Source of the DNA: Paenibacillus pedocola
GTDB lineage: Bacteria; Bacillota; Bacilli; Paenibacillales; Paenibacillaceae
Assembly (NCBI RefSeq): GCF_031599675.1
Contig: NZ_CP134223.1
Span: forward strand, 5,270,001 to 5,334,000
Direction of reading: 5' to 3'
Length of the DNA stretch: 64,000 bases
This document shows positions 16,251-24,381 of the stretch, in pieces. The notes below the pieces were generated by a model. It was not told the DNA's origin. It did not search any database and was given only the letters and a program-made list of their open reading frames with translations. A program made the position numbers and the translations under genes. The number at the start of each line of letters is the position of its first letter. Position 1 is the first letter of the stretch.

Positions 16251-17345
16251 ATGGGGCAAAAGCTCGTGGGAATACTGCTAAATGCCGCTATGCACCGGGG
16301 CGTTCCCCGGTTAAAAACGGGACAGGAGTCGCTGGAAAGCTATGAGGAGGCTGCCGCCGCCTACGGAATGATCCCCTGCTTTCTGCAGCTCTCCGACATC
16401 AATCCGGAATCAGGATTCAGCATTGCTTACGTGAAGGGAAGTCAGGGATACGTCAAAACCGTCATCCCGACACCGGGCGTGATTCATAACAGGGCGATCT
16501 ACAGCCAGGGCAGCACCGGGATTGACCGGCTGCTGGGGCAGGGCCTCCTGATATTTAATACATGTAACCGCTACGGAAAAGATCAGATTCACGGGCTGCT
16601 GGAGCAGAATGAAGCACTGCAGTGCTTTTTGCCTGACTCAAGGACCGGAATGTCCGGGCTGAAGGAAATGATGAACCGCTATTCAGACCTCATTCTCAAA
16701 CCGTGCCGCGGCAGTGTCGGCAAGGGCGTCATGCGCCTGTCCCGGATCAGTGCACGACGCTGGACCTGGAGTTTTCTCCCTTCCGGCTCGCGCCGCTGGC
16801 TGAGCAGCACGGTGGACCCGCAGGCCTTGCCCAGGGCCCTGCGGTTACGCTTCGCATCCGTACCCTATCTGGTACAGGAACGCATTCCGCTGGCTGAGGT
16901 CAACGGCAGGCCCTTTGATCTGCGGGTCACCGTGCAACGCGGCTGGGGAGGAGAGTGGCAGGTAACCGGCATGTTCGCCAAACTTGCGGCACCCGGCGGC
17001 TTTGTCTCGAACATTGCCAGAGGCGGCGAAGCGTTAAGCACCTCAGCTGTTCTGAATGAGGTATTCACCGGTAGTGCAGCTGCACGCATCCGCATGTCCG
17101 TCATATCCCTTAGTCTCTCCATCGCTCACCAGCTGGAGAAAAACCTGCCCGGCCTTGCCGATATCGGACTGGATATCGGAATCACCAGGGACCAGCGTCT
17201 GTATTTCATCGAATGCAACGGGCGCGACCAGCGCTATGGATTCCAGAAAGCCGGACTTAGCGGAACCTGGAAAGACAGCTACCGCAGGCCGATGGGCTAT
17301 GCCCGTTTCCTGATTGAAGATCCCGCAAGGTATATCCGTTATTGA
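16251..17345 (+). CDS. YheC/YheD family ATP-grasp protein (spore coat-associated)
   Basis: The 364-residue protein matches the YheC/YheD endospore coat-associated family, an ATP-grasp-type fold. The N-terminal part has KLVGILLNAAMHRGVPR. The ATP-grasp core has LILKPCRGSVGKGVMRL around residue 150 and YLVQERIPLAEVNGRPFDLRVTVQ. DIGLDIGITRDQRLYFIECN near the C-terminus carries the metal-binding Asp, Glu and Asn. The family's chemical reaction is not established. It is divergent from the giant repeat gene, which supports a spore-surface role for both. AGG is seven bases before the start. Confidence 0.85.
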   Translation: MGQKLVGILLNAAMHRGVPRLKTGQESLESYEEAAAAYGMIPCFLQLSDINPESGFSIAYVKGSQGYVKTVIPTPGVIHNRAIYSQGSTGIDRLLGQGLLIFNTCNRYGKDQIHGLLEQNEALQCFLPDSRTGMSGLKEMMNRYSDLILKPCRGSVGKGVMRLSRISARRWTWSFLPSGSRRWLSSTVDPQALPRALRLRFASVPYLVQERIPLAEVNGRPFDLRVTVQRGWGGEWQVTGMFAKLAAPGGFVSNIARGGEALSTSAVLNEVFTGSAAARIRMSVISLSLSIAHQLEKNLPGLADIGLDIGITRDQRLYFIECNGRDQRYGFQKAGLSGTWKDSYRRPMGYARFLIEDPARYIRY

Positions 17346-17373
17346 TTTGTCTCTTATTCTATGTCAATATAAT

Positions 17374-17414
17374 GCAGAGCGGTAACGGTCCCGGAAGCGG
17401 AACCGTTACTCTGC
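17374..17414 (+). promoter_or_regulatory. Hairpin between the YheC/YheD gene and psd
   Basis: GTAACGGT (17382-17389) pairs with ACCGTTAC (17402-17409), extended by GCAG/CTGC on the outside. No T-run follows, so it is not a standard terminator. It lies 21 bp before the psd start and could protect or structure the psd leader. Confidence 0.4.
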
Positions 17415-17434
17415 ATGATGGAAGGGAGATAATC

Positions 17435-18226
17435 ATGGTTAAACAATTGCTGCGGCTGATGACCGAGCTGTCCTCACACCGATGGCTTTCCCGGTTAATG
17501 GGAGCTTTCTCCCATAGCAGACTCAGCCGTTTTTTGATCCCGGTATTTATTCGGACTTATCATATTCCTGCCGCCGAAGCGGAGAAGCCGTCCGGGGAAT
17601 ACCACACGCTAAATGAATTTTTCAGCCGCCGGCTGAAGCCTGGAATGCGCTTGGTAGCGGATGGGGCTGATGTGGTTGCCAGTCCGGTAGACGCTCTGAT
17701 TACCGCCATGGGTGAGATTCATTCGGGAACAATCATGAATGTGAAAGGGCAGGATTACCTGCTGGAAGAATTGCTTAACCACTCTCCGCATATGGAGCTG
17801 TACAAAAAGGGCTTCTTCTTCGTATTGTACTTAAGCCCGACGGATTATCACCGGATTCACGCGCCGCTTACCGGACGGAAGATTGAGAGTGACTATATCC
17901 GAGGCCGGGCCTATCCCGTCAACGAATTCGGCATGAGACATATGAAGAGTGTGCTGAGCCGCAATGAACGGCTCATTACTTATATTGCCGGAGCCAACGG
18001 TGAAGCCGCCGTTGTGAAGGTTGGTGCGATGAATGTCAGCAGCATCCATTATTCGGATGCTGAAGCGGACCAGTGGCAGATCGGAGAGGACCTCGCTTAT
18101 TTCGAGTTCGGCTCTACGGTGGTGCTGCTGCTTGAGAACGGCACCTTTACTCCGCAGCCCGGACTAACGAGCGAGACCAAGGTTAAGATGGGGGAACTGC
18201 TGGGGACACTGCGGCGCCCTGGTTAA
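17435..18226 (+). CDS. psd: Phosphatidylserine decarboxylase proenzyme
   Basis: It decarboxylates phosphatidylserine to phosphatidylethanolamine at the membrane. The 263-residue proenzyme has LSPTDYHRIHAPLTG at residues 133-147 with the catalytic His, SPVDA at 83-87 and the self-cleavage motif FGST at 225-228. Cleavage before Ser227 would create the pyruvoyl group. FGST replaces the common LGST. The start ATG 17435 has GAAGGGAG upstream; the longer frame to 17342 lacks a site. Bacilli usually have pssA next to psd, but none is here. Confidence 0.92.
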   Translation: MVKQLLRLMTELSSHRWLSRLMGAFSHSRLSRFLIPVFIRTYHIPAAEAEKPSGEYHTLNEFFSRRLKPGMRLVADGADVVASPVDALITAMGEIHSGTIMNVKGQDYLLEELLNHSPHMELYKKGFFFVLYLSPTDYHRIHAPLTGRKIESDYIRGRAYPVNEFGMRHMKSVLSRNERLITYIAGANGEAAVVKVGAMNVSSIHYSDAEADQWQIGEDLAYFEFGSTVVLLLENGTFTPQPGLTSETKVKMGELLGTLRRPG

Positions 18227-18243
18227 ACCGCCAAGACATACTT

Positions 18244-18291
18244 CAAAGCCCCGTCCAAGGGAGCGCAGGCAATCCCTTGGACGGGGCTTTG
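18244..18291. terminator. Bidirectional terminator between psd and gpmA
   Basis: A near-perfect 19-bp stem (CAAAGCCCCGTCC with its complement, loop of about 10) lies between two convergent genes. AT-rich sequence follows on both sides. Confidence 0.85.
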
Positions 18292-18324
18292 ATTATTATA
18301 CATATACTCATTCACTACTGGGGC

Positions 18325-19074
18325 TTATTCCGTCACCTTGCTCGGGTTCGCCACCTCACGGGCTTTCTCCTGCACCTCTTCAGGGACCCCGAGATAAAAG
18401 CGGCTGATCGGCTTCACATCATCATCCAGCTTATAAACAAGCGGTACGCCGGTGGGAACGTTCAGCTCCAGCAGCGTTGGCTCATCCAAATCCTCCATGA
18501 ACTTGATCAGCGCCCGCAGCGTATTTCCGTGCGCCGAGATCAGCACCCGCTCCTTCTTGCGGATCAGCGGCACAATCCGTTTACCCCAGAAATCGCCGAC
18601 ACGGGCGACCGTATCCTCCAGGCTCTCCCCGCGCGGAATATCACCGGGACGGACCTCCTTGTAGCGGATATCGTTTCTGGCATAGCGCGGGTCATCCGGC
18701 TCCAGCAGTGGTGGTCGGACCGACAGGCTGCGCCGCCAGATGTGCAGCTGCTCCTCCCCGTATTTAACGGCGGTTTCGCTTTTGCTGAGACCCTGCAGCG
18801 CCCCGTAATGGCGCTCGTTCAGCTTCCAGGATTTCTGTACAGGAATCCATAGGAGGTCCATCTCCTCCAGCACATAGTTCAGCGTCTTGATCGAACGCTT
18901 CAGCACCGATGCAAAGGCCAGATCGAAGGAGTAGCCCGCCTCCTTTAGCAGCTTGCCGGCGGCTTTGGCTTCCTGAACCCCTTTTTCCGTCAGATCGGGA
19001 TCACTCCAGCCTGTAAACAGATTCTGACGGTTGTATTCACTCTCTCCATGCCGGATCAACACAACTTCGTACAT
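18325..19074 (-). CDS. gpmA: 2,3-bisphosphoglycerate-dependent phosphoglycerate mutase
   Basis: It interconverts 3- and 2-phosphoglycerate in glycolysis. The 249-residue protein has the full GpmA pattern: LIRHGESEYNRQNLFTGWSD with the phospho-accepting His, LNERHYGALQGLSKSE, and SAHGNTLRALIKF with the second His. Length and motifs are standard for the cofactor-dependent family. Bacilli often rely on the independent enzyme GpmI, so this may be a second mutase. GAGGTGAG lies before the ATG. Confidence 0.95.
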   Translation of the reverse strand: MYEVVLIRHGESEYNRQNLFTGWSDPDLTEKGVQEAKAAGKLLKEAGYSFDLAFASVLKRSIKTLNYVLEEMDLLWIPVQKSWKLNERHYGALQGLSKSETAVKYGEEQLHIWRRSLSVRPPLLEPDDPRYARNDIRYKEVRPGDIPRGESLEDTVARVGDFWGKRIVPLIRKKERVLISAHGNTLRALIKFMEDLDEPTLLELNVPTGVPLVYKLDDDVKPISRFYLGVPEEVQEKAREVANPSKVTE

Positions 19075-19226
19075 ATCCTCTCACCTCTAACCTTTGATTT
19101 CAGTTTCTTCTGCTCCGCTTAAGTATATGTCATCTCGGGCCGCTCATCCTCTTTATCCTTATACCCCGGCAGGTCCATGCGGATACGCCTGAAGCTGAGA
19201 GGACGGCCCGTCTACACATAAATTCT

Positions 19227-19256
19227 AAAAAAACCGGATGCCTACCGGCCCCGGTT
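19227..19256 (-). terminator. Terminator (minus strand)
   Basis: AACCGG/CCGGTT with a 13-base loop is followed by seven T's on the minus strand. It lies 44 bp after the small frame at 19301-19420 and is the only clear end signal for that frame or for the AraC gene upstream. Confidence 0.65.
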
Positions 19257-19300
19257 CTCTTACATCTATCGCTGTATCCTTGCGTCTTAGTCTGCTTACT

Positions 19301-19420
19301 TTAGAACCACTGGTCTGTGGTCATGCCGCTATTCTGCTTCAAGCGTCTCCAGCGGTTCCGGCATAATCCGGCGCTCCCGCACTTGAGAGCATTGTTTGAA
19401 ATCCGGCGTCCTCTTGTCAT
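19301..19420 (-). CDS. Candidate 39-residue basic micropeptide
   Basis: This frame begins ATG with AAGGGGAG nine bases upstream and ends TAA. The predicted peptide is Arg-rich with two Cys (MTRGRRISNNALKCGS, later CRNRWRRLKQ). A promoter-like TTGCAA-18 bp-TACATA lies at 19475-19446, about 26 bases before the start, and a terminator follows. The remainder of 19075-19540 shows nothing else. I do not recognise the peptide, and it could be chance. Confidence 0.35.
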   Translation of the reverse strand: MTRGRRISNNALKCGSAGLCRNRWRRLKQNSGMTTDQWF

Positions 19421-19445
19421 ACCTGTGTTCTCCCCTTCCAGGCTG

Positions 19446-19475
19446 TATGTAAATGCTCTGTAAACCAGGTTGCAA
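19446..19475 (-). promoter_or_regulatory. Promoter-like element for the micropeptide frame
   Basis: TTGCAA and TACATA on the minus strand are separated by 18 bp. The position fits a short leader ending in the Shine-Dalgarno of the 39-residue frame. Confidence 0.35.
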
Positions 19476-19540
19476 CGTATTTACCCCTGGAGTAAAAAGC
19501 TGAAACAAAGCAGCCGGAAGAGGGAGGACGGGGGCAAAGG

Positions 19541-20326
19541 TCAGCGGATTTCGGACGGGCTTTTCCCCGTGTGCTGCTTGAATTGGCGGCTGAAAAAGAA
19601 AATATCACGGTAGCCCAGCGCATCTGCCACCTCGGTGACATTCATTCCGGCGTACAGCAGCAGATGCTGGGCCCGTTCAATCCGGGCACGGATCACATAC
19701 GACTGGACCGAGGAGCCGGTAATCTCCTTAAATTTAATCGAGAAGTAACGCGGAGACAATCCCGCCCGGGCTGCCAGGTCCTCCACCCGGTGTGCAGCAC
19801 CCGGATGCTGGCTGACATAATTGGCTACCTCATGGATAATTTCAGTGAGATGGTTGCTTACATGGCGCTCCACCGGCATCATCCGATCCTCACGCAGCAG
19901 ATGGATCATCAGCTGCTTCAGAATCAGCTGCCCCTCCTCCTCGGCGGCGAAGGTTTTGACCAGAAATAAGCGCACATAACGGGCAAGCAGATGCTCGAAT
20001 TCCACCGTCTCTGACAGCTCACGGTATGGCTGGGGGATCTCGGTCACCTCTTCGGCAACATCAAAGTGAATGTATGTAATCACCAGCGGCTTTTGCGGAT
20101 TATGTGTCGCATAAGTAGAATCACCCGGCCGGAACAGGAAGCAGCTTCCCTTGCCCACCTGAAAAGGCACACCGCTGCGTACAACCGTACCTTCCCCGCT
20201 CCAGACATAAAATAAATCATAATTTTGCAGCGGCTTCTCTCTTTTCTGCCATCTCCAGCCCGGTTCGCAGACAATCTTTGCCAGGGCCGGCAGAATTACA
20301 AAAGAGGACGGCGATGCATGCAGCAT
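19541..20326 (-). CDS. AraC family transcriptional regulator (cupin sensor)
   Basis: The 261-residue protein has an N-terminal cupin-type domain (about residues 20-110, with PFQVGKGSCFLFRPGD) and a C-terminal double helix-turn-helix (about 165-261: VEDLAARAGLSPRYFSIKFKE, NVTEVADALGYRDIFFFSRQFK). Such proteins bind a small ligand, often a sugar, and activate nearby transport genes; no target lies next to it here. The start ATG 20326 follows AGGAGG at seven bases. That site is directly preceded by the dispersed AGTTTTGT/ACAAAACT repeat. Confidence 0.88.
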   Translation of the reverse strand: MLHASPSSFVILPALAKIVCEPGWRWQKREKPLQNYDLFYVWSGEGTVVRSGVPFQVGKGSCFLFRPGDSTYATHNPQKPLVITYIHFDVAEEVTEIPQPYRELSETVEFEHLLARYVRLFLVKTFAAEEEGQLILKQLMIHLLREDRMMPVERHVSNHLTEIIHEVANYVSQHPGAAHRVEDLAARAGLSPRYFSIKFKEITGSSVQSYVIRARIERAQHLLLYAGMNVTEVADALGYRDIFFFSRQFKQHTGKSPSEIR

Positions 20327-20333
20327 AATATTC

Positions 20334-20406
20334 CCTCCTAAAAGTTTTGTTCAGCATCATCTTCTATGGAATTACTTCGTGAACAAAACTGTCTTCGTAA
20401 GCATAC
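20334..20406 (-). repeat. RBS-associated AGTTTTGT/ACAAAACT repeat, copy at the AraC gene
   Basis: In transcript orientation the element reads GTATGCTTACGAAGACAG, then AGTTTTGT (20383-20390), 32 bases, ACAAAACT (20343-20350), three T's and AGGAGG. The arms could form an 8-bp stem. The same arrangement precedes sdhA and sdhB. Confidence 0.7.
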
Positions 20407-20433
20407 ATTTTCCTTACAATACATAATACCTTG

Positions 20434-22047
20434 TCACGTTCCATTTTGCACATCGTTCCAGGCTAACAGCAGGCGGTTTATGCCCTCTTCCAGCGCTGCA
20501 GCATCGAGGTGGGCAAAAGAAAAGCAGGCCGCTGCGCTCCCCGGCCTGATCCGGTACAGCGCTGCGTCACGGAAGTCCGTGCCGTGCCGCCGTGCCGCCG
20601 CCCGGAAGGCGGCGAACTCCGCATCTGTGCGCAGCCAGCGCGCATAGATATGCAGGCCTGCATCGCCCGGCAGCGCCTGGAAGATCGTCCCGAGCCGCGC
20701 GGCCAGCAAGGCGCGAAAGATCCGTGCGCGCTCGCCATAGATGCGCGTCATGCGCCGCAGGTGACGGCTGTACCCGCCGGTGCCCATGAACCGCGCCAAG
20801 GCCCGCTGTTCCAGCTGGCCCGCCGGGAGCGGCTCATACAACGCTTTGGCCGCAGTGACCGGCTCTGCCAGCGAAGACGGCAGCACGGCGTAGCCGAGCC
20901 GCAGCCCGAAGAACATGCTGCTCGTGAAGGAGCCGACATAGACAACCCGCTCCTCCCGGTCAAGCGCTTTGAGCGGTTCAATGGGCCGGCCGCCCCAGCG
21001 GAACTCGCTGTCATAATCATCCTCGATGATGACCGCCTGGTGCCGCCGTGCCCATTCCAGCAGGCTGCGGCGCCGGTCCAGCGGCAGCACCGCGCCGGTG
21101 GGGAACTGGCGGCTCGGTGTGACGAACAGCAGCCGTGCCTCCCAGTCCTCCGGGACAAGTCCGGCCTCGTCCACCCGGCCCGGCAGCAGCCTGCCGCCGC
21201 CAATCTCCACCGCCCTCCGGATGCCGTGAAATCCGGGATCTTCGACTACAGCACTGCTCCCCTGCTCCAGCAGAAGCTGAGTCAGAATAACAATGCCCTG
21301 CATCGAGCCGCTGAACAGCACGATCTGCCCCGCATCGGTGCGGATTCCCCGGGTCATCCGCAAATGGGCGGCAATCGCCCGCCGCAGGCCTTCATCACCC
21401 TGGGGAGGACAATAGCTCTCCAGCAGTCCGCCTTGTTTGCCTCCCGCATAGTTGAGTGCGCTCCGCCATTCGGCATACGGAAAGTGCTCCATCTGCATTC
21501 CGCTGCTGCGGAAGCTGATGAAGTCTGCTCCGGCCCGTTCATAGACAGAGAGCTTCCGCTCCATCAGACGTTCCCCCCAGGCCGTGAGCATAATTGGCGC
21601 TGCGGCCGAAGATGCCGGGCGGGATGTCCTGTTTACACCGGCTCCACTCCCGCTGTTTCCCCCGCCAGCAGCTTCTTCCTCATGTTCTGGTGATACATTA
21701 AGAAGATTACCGGAACCATTGCCCGCTGCACGCGGTTCACCGGTTTCCGGCTTACTGCCTCCAGCTCCGCTGCTTCCTCCCGTTCCGGTAAAGAAGCCGT
21801 CACCCGAAACAAACGTGCCGCGCCCCCGCTCCGTCTTGATATATCCGTCTGCCAGCAGCATATCGTATACCTGCGAGGCCGACCCGCGTGATAGCAGATA
21901 CAGCTCGGCCAGCTTCCTTGTGGAAGGCAGCCGGGCCCCTCCCGGGAGGGTCCCGTCAAGAATCGCTGCACGGAGCGCATGATATAACGCCAGATATTTG
22001 TAGCGGTACATGTCCAGATACTGGTCATACGGCAGCGTAAAATTCAT
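20434..22047 (-). CDS. MocR-type GntR/aminotransferase regulator lacking the PLP lysine
   Basis: The 537-residue protein joins a GntR winged helix (residues 10-80, LPSTRKLAELYLLSRGSASQ) by a Gly/Ser-rich linker (83-150) to a fold-type I aminotransferase domain (155-537). The PLP-site Asp and Tyr are present (EDDYDSEF, 342-349). At 372-377 the usual G-T-F-S-K-S reads GSFTSS, so Ser376 occupies the place of the lysine that binds PLP. I confirmed the codons (ACG AGC AGC). It is divergent from a PNPOx-fold gene, the layout usual for MocR targets. Confidence 0.88.
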   Translation of the reverse strand: MNFTLPYDQYLDMYRYKYLALYHALRAAILDGTLPGGARLPSTRKLAELYLLSRGSASQVYDMLLADGYIKTERGRGTFVSGDGFFTGTGGSSGAGGSKPETGEPRAAGNGSGNLLNVSPEHEEEAAGGGNSGSGAGVNRTSRPASSAAAPIMLTAWGERLMERKLSVYERAGADFISFRSSGMQMEHFPYAEWRSALNYAGGKQGGLLESYCPPQGDEGLRRAIAAHLRMTRGIRTDAGQIVLFSGSMQGIVILTQLLLEQGSSAVVEDPGFHGIRRAVEIGGGRLLPGRVDEAGLVPEDWEARLLFVTPSRQFPTGAVLPLDRRRSLLEWARRHQAVIIEDDYDSEFRWGGRPIEPLKALDREERVVYVGSFTSSMFFGLRLGYAVLPSSLAEPVTAAKALYEPLPAGQLEQRALARFMGTGGYSRHLRRMTRIYGERARIFRALLAARLGTIFQALPGDAGLHIYARWLRTDAEFAAFRAAARRHGTDFRDAALYRIRPGSAAACFSFAHLDAAALEEGINRLLLAWNDVQNGT

Positions 22048-22060
22048 GTTTTTCCCTCAT

Positions 22061-22112
22061 TTCAAAAGTGGACCATTAAAATTAATGTAAACCGGTACTT
22101 TTTCATTGTCAA
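22061..22112 (-). promoter_or_regulatory. MocR promoter and inverted-repeat operator
   Basis: On the minus strand TTGACA (22107-22112) and TACATT (22084-22089) are 17 bp apart, a good vegetative promoter for the MocR gene. An inverted pair, AAAAGTGGACC (22064-22074) and GGTACTTTTT (22094-22103), flanks the -10 region. It fits an operator in the 75-bp divergent region. Confidence 0.55.
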
Positions 22113-22179
22113 TTCCTCCTCTATGCTAAATAAAATTCCATGGAGCACACGCTTCACATTAAGAGAGAGGATGAACAGG

Positions 22180-22794
22180 ATGCGCAGAAAAGAGTTTAAG
22201 ATTGAGCAGGAAGAGGAAATCAGGGAATTTTTGCAGGGGATGAGCTTTGGCTTTCTGGGAACCAGTGACGAACAAGGGGCTCCCAGGGTAACCCCGCTGA
22301 ACTTTGTCTACGATCAGGGCAATTTTTATTTCCACGGCAGCCATGCCGGCGGCAAAATGGAGAGCATCCGGCAGCAGCAGCAGGTCTGCTTCACAGTAGC
22401 GGATGAATATGCACTCATTCCCTCCTACTTCAGCGACCCCGAGCTGGCCTGCCCTGCCACCGCTTACTTCAAAAGCGTAACCGCCTACGGGCAAGCCGAA
22501 ATCGTTGAAGATAGTGCGGAGAAGGCTGCTGTATTGTCGCTTTTCATGCAAAAGCTTCAGCCGCAGGGCGGCTATGCGCCAATTGTTGCCGATGACCCGA
22601 GGTACCGTTCACGGTTGAAGGGGGTTGCCGTCGTGCGGATCGTGCCTGAAGAATTAACGGCCAAATTTAAATTCGGCCAGAATCTGAAGGAGGATGAACG
22701 GGCGGGGGTCACCAGGGGGCTTGCCGAGCGGAATGGGGAGCGCGATGCTGAAACGCTGGAAATGATGAAAAAATATTGCCCACATCACAGTTAA
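22180..22794 (+). CDS. Pyridoxamine 5'-phosphate oxidase-like FMN-binding protein
   Basis: The 204-residue protein has the split-barrel fold of PNPOx-like flavoproteins: FGFLGTSDEQGAPRVTPLNF, FYFHGSHAGGKMESIRQQ and QVCFTVADEYALIPSYFS. This sub-family (NimA-like) may bind FMN or haem; the exact reaction is unknown. The start ATG 22180 is chosen because GAGAGG is nine bases upstream, while ATG 22171 directly abuts it. It is divergent from the MocR gene and is the likely target of that regulator, so a link to B6-vitamer or amine metabolism is reasonable. Confidence 0.8.
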   Translation: MRRKEFKIEQEEEIREFLQGMSFGFLGTSDEQGAPRVTPLNFVYDQGNFYFHGSHAGGKMESIRQQQQVCFTVADEYALIPSYFSDPELACPATAYFKSVTAYGQAEIVEDSAEKAAVLSLFMQKLQPQGGYAPIVADDPRYRSRLKGVAVVRIVPEELTAKFKFGQNLKEDERAGVTRGLAERNGERDAETLEMMKKYCPHHS

Positions 22795-22851
22795 GGTGGT
22801 CGATTCCTCGGAAATTTTTCGAAAAGTATTCATAAAATGCGGCTTTCTTAA

Positions 22852-22880
22852 GTGACGACAGCAAACCGCGGTGATATAAT
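22852..22880 (+). promoter_or_regulatory. Promoter of the aminotransferase gene
   Basis: GTGACG and TATAAT are 17 bp apart, and TG before the -10 (TGATATAAT) makes it an extended -10 promoter. It lies 52 bp before the start codon at 22932. Confidence 0.6.
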
Positions 22881-22931
22881 GTTAGGCAATGTTAACGTAT
22901 ATCCCAGAAGAATACCGGAAGGATGAAACTG

Positions 22932-24236
22932 ATGAATCCACTGGCTGGACAATTGAACGAAAGCATCAAGGCAGGCAATGAACATGTGTACGATATGCTC
23001 TCGGGTCTTGGCAAAGCAATCTATTTCCCGAAAGAGGGCATCCTGAGCCAATCCGCCGAAGCGACGGCTCATGCCAAGAAATATAATGCAACCATCGGTA
23101 TCGCGACGGAGAAGGGCATGCCTATGCACCTTGCCGTCATTCAGGATAAGCTGTCCGCTTACAGCCCCAAAGACCTGTACGGCTATGCTCCACCTGCCGG
23201 CAAACCGGAGCTGCGCACCGTATGGCGGGAAAAGATGCTGCGCGAGAATCCGTCGCTGGAAGGCAAATCCTTCAGCAACCCTATCGTAACCAATGCCCTG
23301 ACACACGGGCTTAGTATTGTTGCCGACCTGTTCGCAGAAGAAGGCGATGCGATCATCTATCCGGATAAGAACTGGGAGAATTACGAGCTGACCTTCGGCA
23401 TCCGCCGTCTCAGCGAAATCGTCAATTATCCGCTCTTTACTGAAGATATGAAGTTCAACAGCGAAGGCTTGCTGGATGCGCTGCTGGCCCAGAAGGACCG
23501 CGGCAAAGCCATCGTACTGCTGAACTTCCCTAATAATCCTACCGGTTATACGCCTGGCCTTGAAGAAGGGGAAGCCATTGTTGCCGCCATTCTCCGCGCG
23601 GCTGAGGAGGGCATTAATGTCGTCGTCGTCAGCGATGATGCCTATTTCGGCCTCTTTTTCGAAAACTCACTCAAGGAATCCCTATTCGGGCGTCTGGCCA
23701 ATCTGCATCCGCGCGTGCTTGCCATCAAGATTGACGGAGCTACCAAAGAAGAATTCGTATGGGGCTTCCGTGTCGGCTTCATTACTTATGCTTCCGAGGA
23801 CAAGGATCTCTTGGCTGCTCTCGAGCAGAAGACGCTGGGCATTATCCGTGCTACGATTTCCAGCGGGGCGCACCCGTCGCAGACGTTTGTGCTGGATGCC
23901 TTGAAATCACCACAGTTCCTGGAGCAGAAGGAAGAAAAGTTCCAAATTATGAAAGGCCGTGCCAACAAAGTGAAGGCGCTGCTGGACAGCGGTAAATACG
24001 GCGATGAAGTGTGGACCTATTATCCGTTCAACTCCGGCTATTTCATGTGCCTGAAGCTGCACACCGTGAACGCGGAAGACCTGCGGCTCCATCTGATCCA
24101 TAATTACGGCCTGGGTACCATTGCCCTGGGCGAGACCGATCTGCGCGTGGCCTTCTCCTGTATAGAAGAAGAACAGCTTGAGGATCTGTTTGATCTGGTA
24201 TATGCAGGCGTACGTGACTTGGAAAAAGCCGAATAA
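22932..24236 (+). CDS. Class I/II PLP-dependent aminotransferase
   Basis: The 434-residue enzyme has the fold-type I motifs: NNPTG (201-205), SDDAYFG (234-240) and the PLP lysine Lys272 in GATKEEFVWGFRVGF. The long N-terminus and the KNWENYELTF region are shared with a group of Bacillota aminotransferases of unknown substrate. The start ATG 22932 has AAGGA eight bases upstream; ATG 22923 sits too close to it. It is monocistronic with a strong terminator. Its B6 dependence makes proximity to the MocR gene interesting but does not prove a link. Confidence 0.88.
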   Translation: MNPLAGQLNESIKAGNEHVYDMLSGLGKAIYFPKEGILSQSAEATAHAKKYNATIGIATEKGMPMHLAVIQDKLSAYSPKDLYGYAPPAGKPELRTVWREKMLRENPSLEGKSFSNPIVTNALTHGLSIVADLFAEEGDAIIYPDKNWENYELTFGIRRLSEIVNYPLFTEDMKFNSEGLLDALLAQKDRGKAIVLLNFPNNPTGYTPGLEEGEAIVAAILRAAEEGINVVVVSDDAYFGLFFENSLKESLFGRLANLHPRVLAIKIDGATKEEFVWGFRVGFITYASEDKDLLAALEQKTLGIIRATISSGAHPSQTFVLDALKSPQFLEQKEEKFQIMKGRANKVKALLDSGKYGDEVWTYYPFNSGYFMCLKLHTVNAEDLRLHLIHNYGLGTIALGETDLRVAFSCIEEEQLEDLFDLVYAGVRDLEKAE

Positions 24237-24253
24237 CGAATTTGAGTACTGCG

Positions 24254-24285
24254 AACAGCTCCGGTTATCCCGGAGCTGTTTTTTT
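24254..24285 (+). terminator. Terminator of the aminotransferase gene
   Basis: CAGCTCCGG/CCGGAGCTG with a 5-base loop is followed by seven T's, 19 bp after the stop codon. Confidence 0.9.
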
Positions 24286-24329
24286 GACGGCTCTCACGGC
24301 ATTGGCCTATACACGTTCTTCCCCCGGCA

Positions 24330-24338
24330 CATACAATA
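24330..24338 (+). promoter_or_regulatory. Sporulation-type -10 element for the YjcZ-like gene
   Basis: CATACAATA matches the sigma-E/sigma-K -10 pattern. ATACAC lies 15 bp upstream. It is 43 bp before the ATG at 24382, consistent with the known sporulation expression of this peptide family. Confidence 0.45.
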
Positions 24339-24381
24339 CGATGTACACAAGTACAACAACACATTCGAAAGGGGAATGAAC

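Noticed and set aside
20509-21693. 394-residue plus-strand frame antisense to the MocR gene
   Set aside because: A GC-rich shadow frame; the MocR frame has clear domains.
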